A DNA stretch of 6,518 nucleotides, from assembly GCA_028289305.1 (NCBI GenBank), contig JANQQO010000249.1, positions 1-6,518 on the forward strand, written 5' to 3'. Position numbers and translations under genes: made by a program. This document shows positions 5,302 through 6,518 of the stretch, piece by piece (the first letter of the stretch is position 1; every line of letters starts with the position of its first letter). The notes below the pieces were generated by a model. The model worked only from the letters and a program-made list of their open reading frames with translations, searched no databases and had not been told where the DNA came from. This DNA comes from Rickettsiales bacterium (GTDB lineage: Bacteria > Pseudomonadota > Alphaproteobacteria > Rickettsiales > JANQQO01).

Positions 5302-5883
5302 TTATTGCGCTTCAGAACGTTGGATGAGGTCGGTGAGGACGACGCGGGCGGTATCGGCAAACCAATCAACATAGCCGGCAATGCGCACCGCTTCATAGCC
5401 GTCACGGTCGATCAGCACCGTAGCGGGGAGACCGCGCATGCCAAACGCATTGAACGCGGCCGCATTGCGATCCATATAAATCGGCAGGTTTTGTAGCTTA
5501 TTGGTGCGGTAAAACGCTTTTACGTCATTGATGCCGTTGACGTTTTGCGAAATGGGGATGACGACGAAGTCAAACGGGGCGAGTTCGGCCTGTAACGCAT
5601 CCATTGCGGGCATTTCCGCGACACAGGGGCCGCACCAGGTGGCCCAGAAATTAAGCAGAATCACCTTACCTTTAAAGGCATCCAGCGTGACGGGGACGCC
5701 TTTTTCATCGTAGAAGGTGATGGGTGGCAAGGGTTTGGGGATATAGGGCTTGGCACCCGGTGGTGGGGTGATGACGTTTGGATCTTGCGCATTTAGCGGC
5801 GCGCTACTGATGATAAAGACGCTTGCAAATAGGAGAAAAGCGGTCTTTATTACCGAGGACAAACGATACGGTGTGTGGATCAT
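5302..5883 (-). CDS. tlpA: TlpA-like periplasmic thiol:disulfide oxidoreductase
   Basis: This is an exported thioredoxin-fold protein that probably keeps periplasmic cysteines reduced, for example in cytochrome c or cytochrome oxidase maturation as known for alphaproteobacterial TlpA. With the start at 5883 the 193-residue product has a classic signal sequence: MIHTPYRLSSVIK, a hydrophobic core TAFLLFASVFIISSA, and a likely cleavage or anchor site after PLNA (29-32). A proline-rich linker (36-54) precedes the TlpA/AhpC-TSA domain, with VILLNFWATWCGPCVAEMPAM including active site WCGPC (83-87) and the cis-proline loop GLPAT (151-155). The frame is open to an ATG at 5982, but that would prefix 33 unlike residues, hide the signal peptide and overlap argH by 101 bp, so 5883 is preferred. 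No Shine-Dalgarno sequence is visible. The divergent argH neighbour is familiar from alphaproteobacteria. Confidence 0.85.
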   Translation of the reverse strand: MIHTPYRLSSVIKTAFLLFASVFIISSAPLNAQDPNVITPPPGAKPYIPKPLPPITFYDEKGVPVTLDAFKGKVILLNFWATWCGPCVAEMPAMDALQAELAPFDFVVIPISQNVNGINDVKAFYRTNKLQNLPIYMDRNAAAFNAFGMRGLPATVLIDRDGYEAVRIAGYVDWFADTARVVLTDLIQRSEAQ

Positions 5884-5884
5884 G
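5881..5884. promoter_or_regulatory. Overlapping divergent start codons of tlpA and argH (CATG)
   Basis: The single tetramer CATG supplies the ATG of argH on the plus strand (5882-5884) and the ATG of tlpA on the minus strand (5883-5881). No intergenic DNA remains, so each gene's promoter would lie within the other's 5' coding sequence. An in-frame GTG at 5873 is an alternative argH start, 13 nt after GAGGA (5855-5859), and would make the genes overlap by 11 bp. Confidence 0.6.
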
Positions 5885-6518
5885 GCAAGGAAGCATAACA
5901 AATCGCAGACGAAAGGGAAGACTAATCCGATATGGGGTGGGCATAGTGCGTCCAGCCCAGCAGAAGTGCTGCAACATATCAATGCGTCTGTGGGATTTGA
6001 TAAAAAGCTTTACCGGCAGGATGTGGCCGGGTCGCTTGCGCATGTGCGGATGTTGGTGGCGCAGGGCATTGTGGAGGAGCGTAAAGGCACGCGTATTATT
6101 GATGGGCTGAACCGGCTTTTAGAAGAGATGGAGCAAGACCGGTTTCCTTTAGAGGAGGCGCTGGAGGATATTCACATGAATATCGAGGTGGGGCTGACCG
6201 AGAAAATAGGCCCGGATGCTGGGTGGCTGCACACGGCGCGCTCGCGCAATGATCAGGTGGCGACCGATTTTAAGCTCTGGGTGCGGGAGGCGATTGACCT
6301 TGTGGATGCTGAGCTGCAGGCGTTTCAGGCAGCGTTGATTGCGCGGGCAGAGGAGCATGTGGCGACGATTATGCCGGGATTTACCCATTTGCAAACCGCG
6401 CAGCCGGTGACGCTGGGACATCATCTGCTCGCCTATGTCGAGATGATTGGGCGGGATCGGGGCCGGCTTGCCGATACGCGGGCGCGGCTGAATACCTGTC
6501 CGCTGGGCAGTGCGGCGC
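5882..6518 (+). CDS. argH: Argininosuccinate lyase, N-terminal part, cut by window end
   Basis: ArgH cleaves argininosuccinate to arginine and fumarate, the last step of arginine synthesis, as a cytoplasmic homotetramer of the fumarase/aspartase superfamily. The frame is open from the ATG to the window end and shows 212 residues, a little under half of the usual ~460. Family blocks in order: NPIWGG (15-20), INASVGFDKKLYRQDVAGS (33-51), EDIHMNIE (95-102), HTARSRNDQVATD (117-129, substrate binding) and PGFTHLQTAQPVTLGHH (165-181, with His169 at the conserved catalytic histidine position). The C-terminal signature of the superfamily lies beyond the window. A basic 14-residue leader (MARKHNKSQTKGKT) precedes the conserved start. 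The usual WGGRF reads WGGHS here, a small departure near the N-terminus. Frame and motifs are intact, so the gene is probably functional. Confidence 0.93.
   Translation, partial: MARKHNKSQTKGKTNPIWGGHSASSPAEVLQHINASVGFDKKLYRQDVAGSLAHVRMLVAQGIVEERKGTRIIDGLNRLLEEMEQDRFPLEEALEDIHMNIEVGLTEKIGPDAGWLHTARSRNDQVATDFKLWVREAIDLVDAELQAFQAALIARAEEHVATIMPGFTHLQTAQPVTLGHHLLAYVEMIGRDRGRLADTRARLNTCPLGSAA

Noticed and set aside
5884..5982. N-terminal extension of tlpA to an ATG at 5982
   Set aside because: It would place 33 unrelated residues before a clear signal peptide and overlap argH coding sequence by 101 bp; the extension only reflects an open frame opposite argH.

Overview
The window looks like an alphaproteobacterial chromosome segment. 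The evidence is a small DUF1674/SDHAF4-type protein, a class I (not class II) lysyl-tRNA synthetase, a class IIA HAD protein of the kind common in this class, and a tlpA gene divergent from argH, a neighbourhood familiar from alphaproteobacteria. No rRNA or other marker allows a finer assignment. Most of the window is ordinary GC-rich housekeeping DNA. No tRNA, rRNA, CRISPR array, transposase or integrase was seen.

Left part (1-640): the 3' part of a phosphoheptose isomerase gene (gmhA) overlaps the start of a 46-residue DUF1674 gene. A perfect 12-bp stem terminator follows and can serve both strands.

Low-GC cassette (about 640-1480): one minus-strand gene for a four-helix membrane protein of unknown function. 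It has its own near-consensus sigma70-type promoter (TTGACT, 17 bp, TATAAT), a leader of roughly 118 nt that can form three hairpins (the last covering the Shine-Dalgarno sequence), and a terminator. This unit resembles an acquired single-gene insertion and is the least explained part of the window. About 150 bp of very AT-rich sequence separates it from the next gene.

Central plus-strand group (1486-5149): a rhamnosyltransferase-like GT2 glycosyltransferase with an unusual, very basic insert, then lysK 9 bp downstream with a strong Shine-Dalgarno sequence, then a class IIA HAD-like phosphatase 34 bp later. gmhA and the glycosyltransferase both suggest surface polysaccharide synthesis. lysK and the HAD gene are probably together only by transcription.

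Right part (5150-6518): an intergenic block of nested inverted repeats lies between the convergent HAD and tlpA genes and probably ends transcription. tlpA (minus, secreted thioredoxin-like) and argH (plus, running off the window) are divergent, and their most likely ATG codons overlap inside a single CATG. Each promoter would then lie within the other gene.

No previously undescribed multi-gene system is evident. The points most worth a second look are the low-GC cassette with its structured leader, the tlpA/argH start overlap, the nested repeat at 5151-5284, and the basic insert in the glycosyltransferase.
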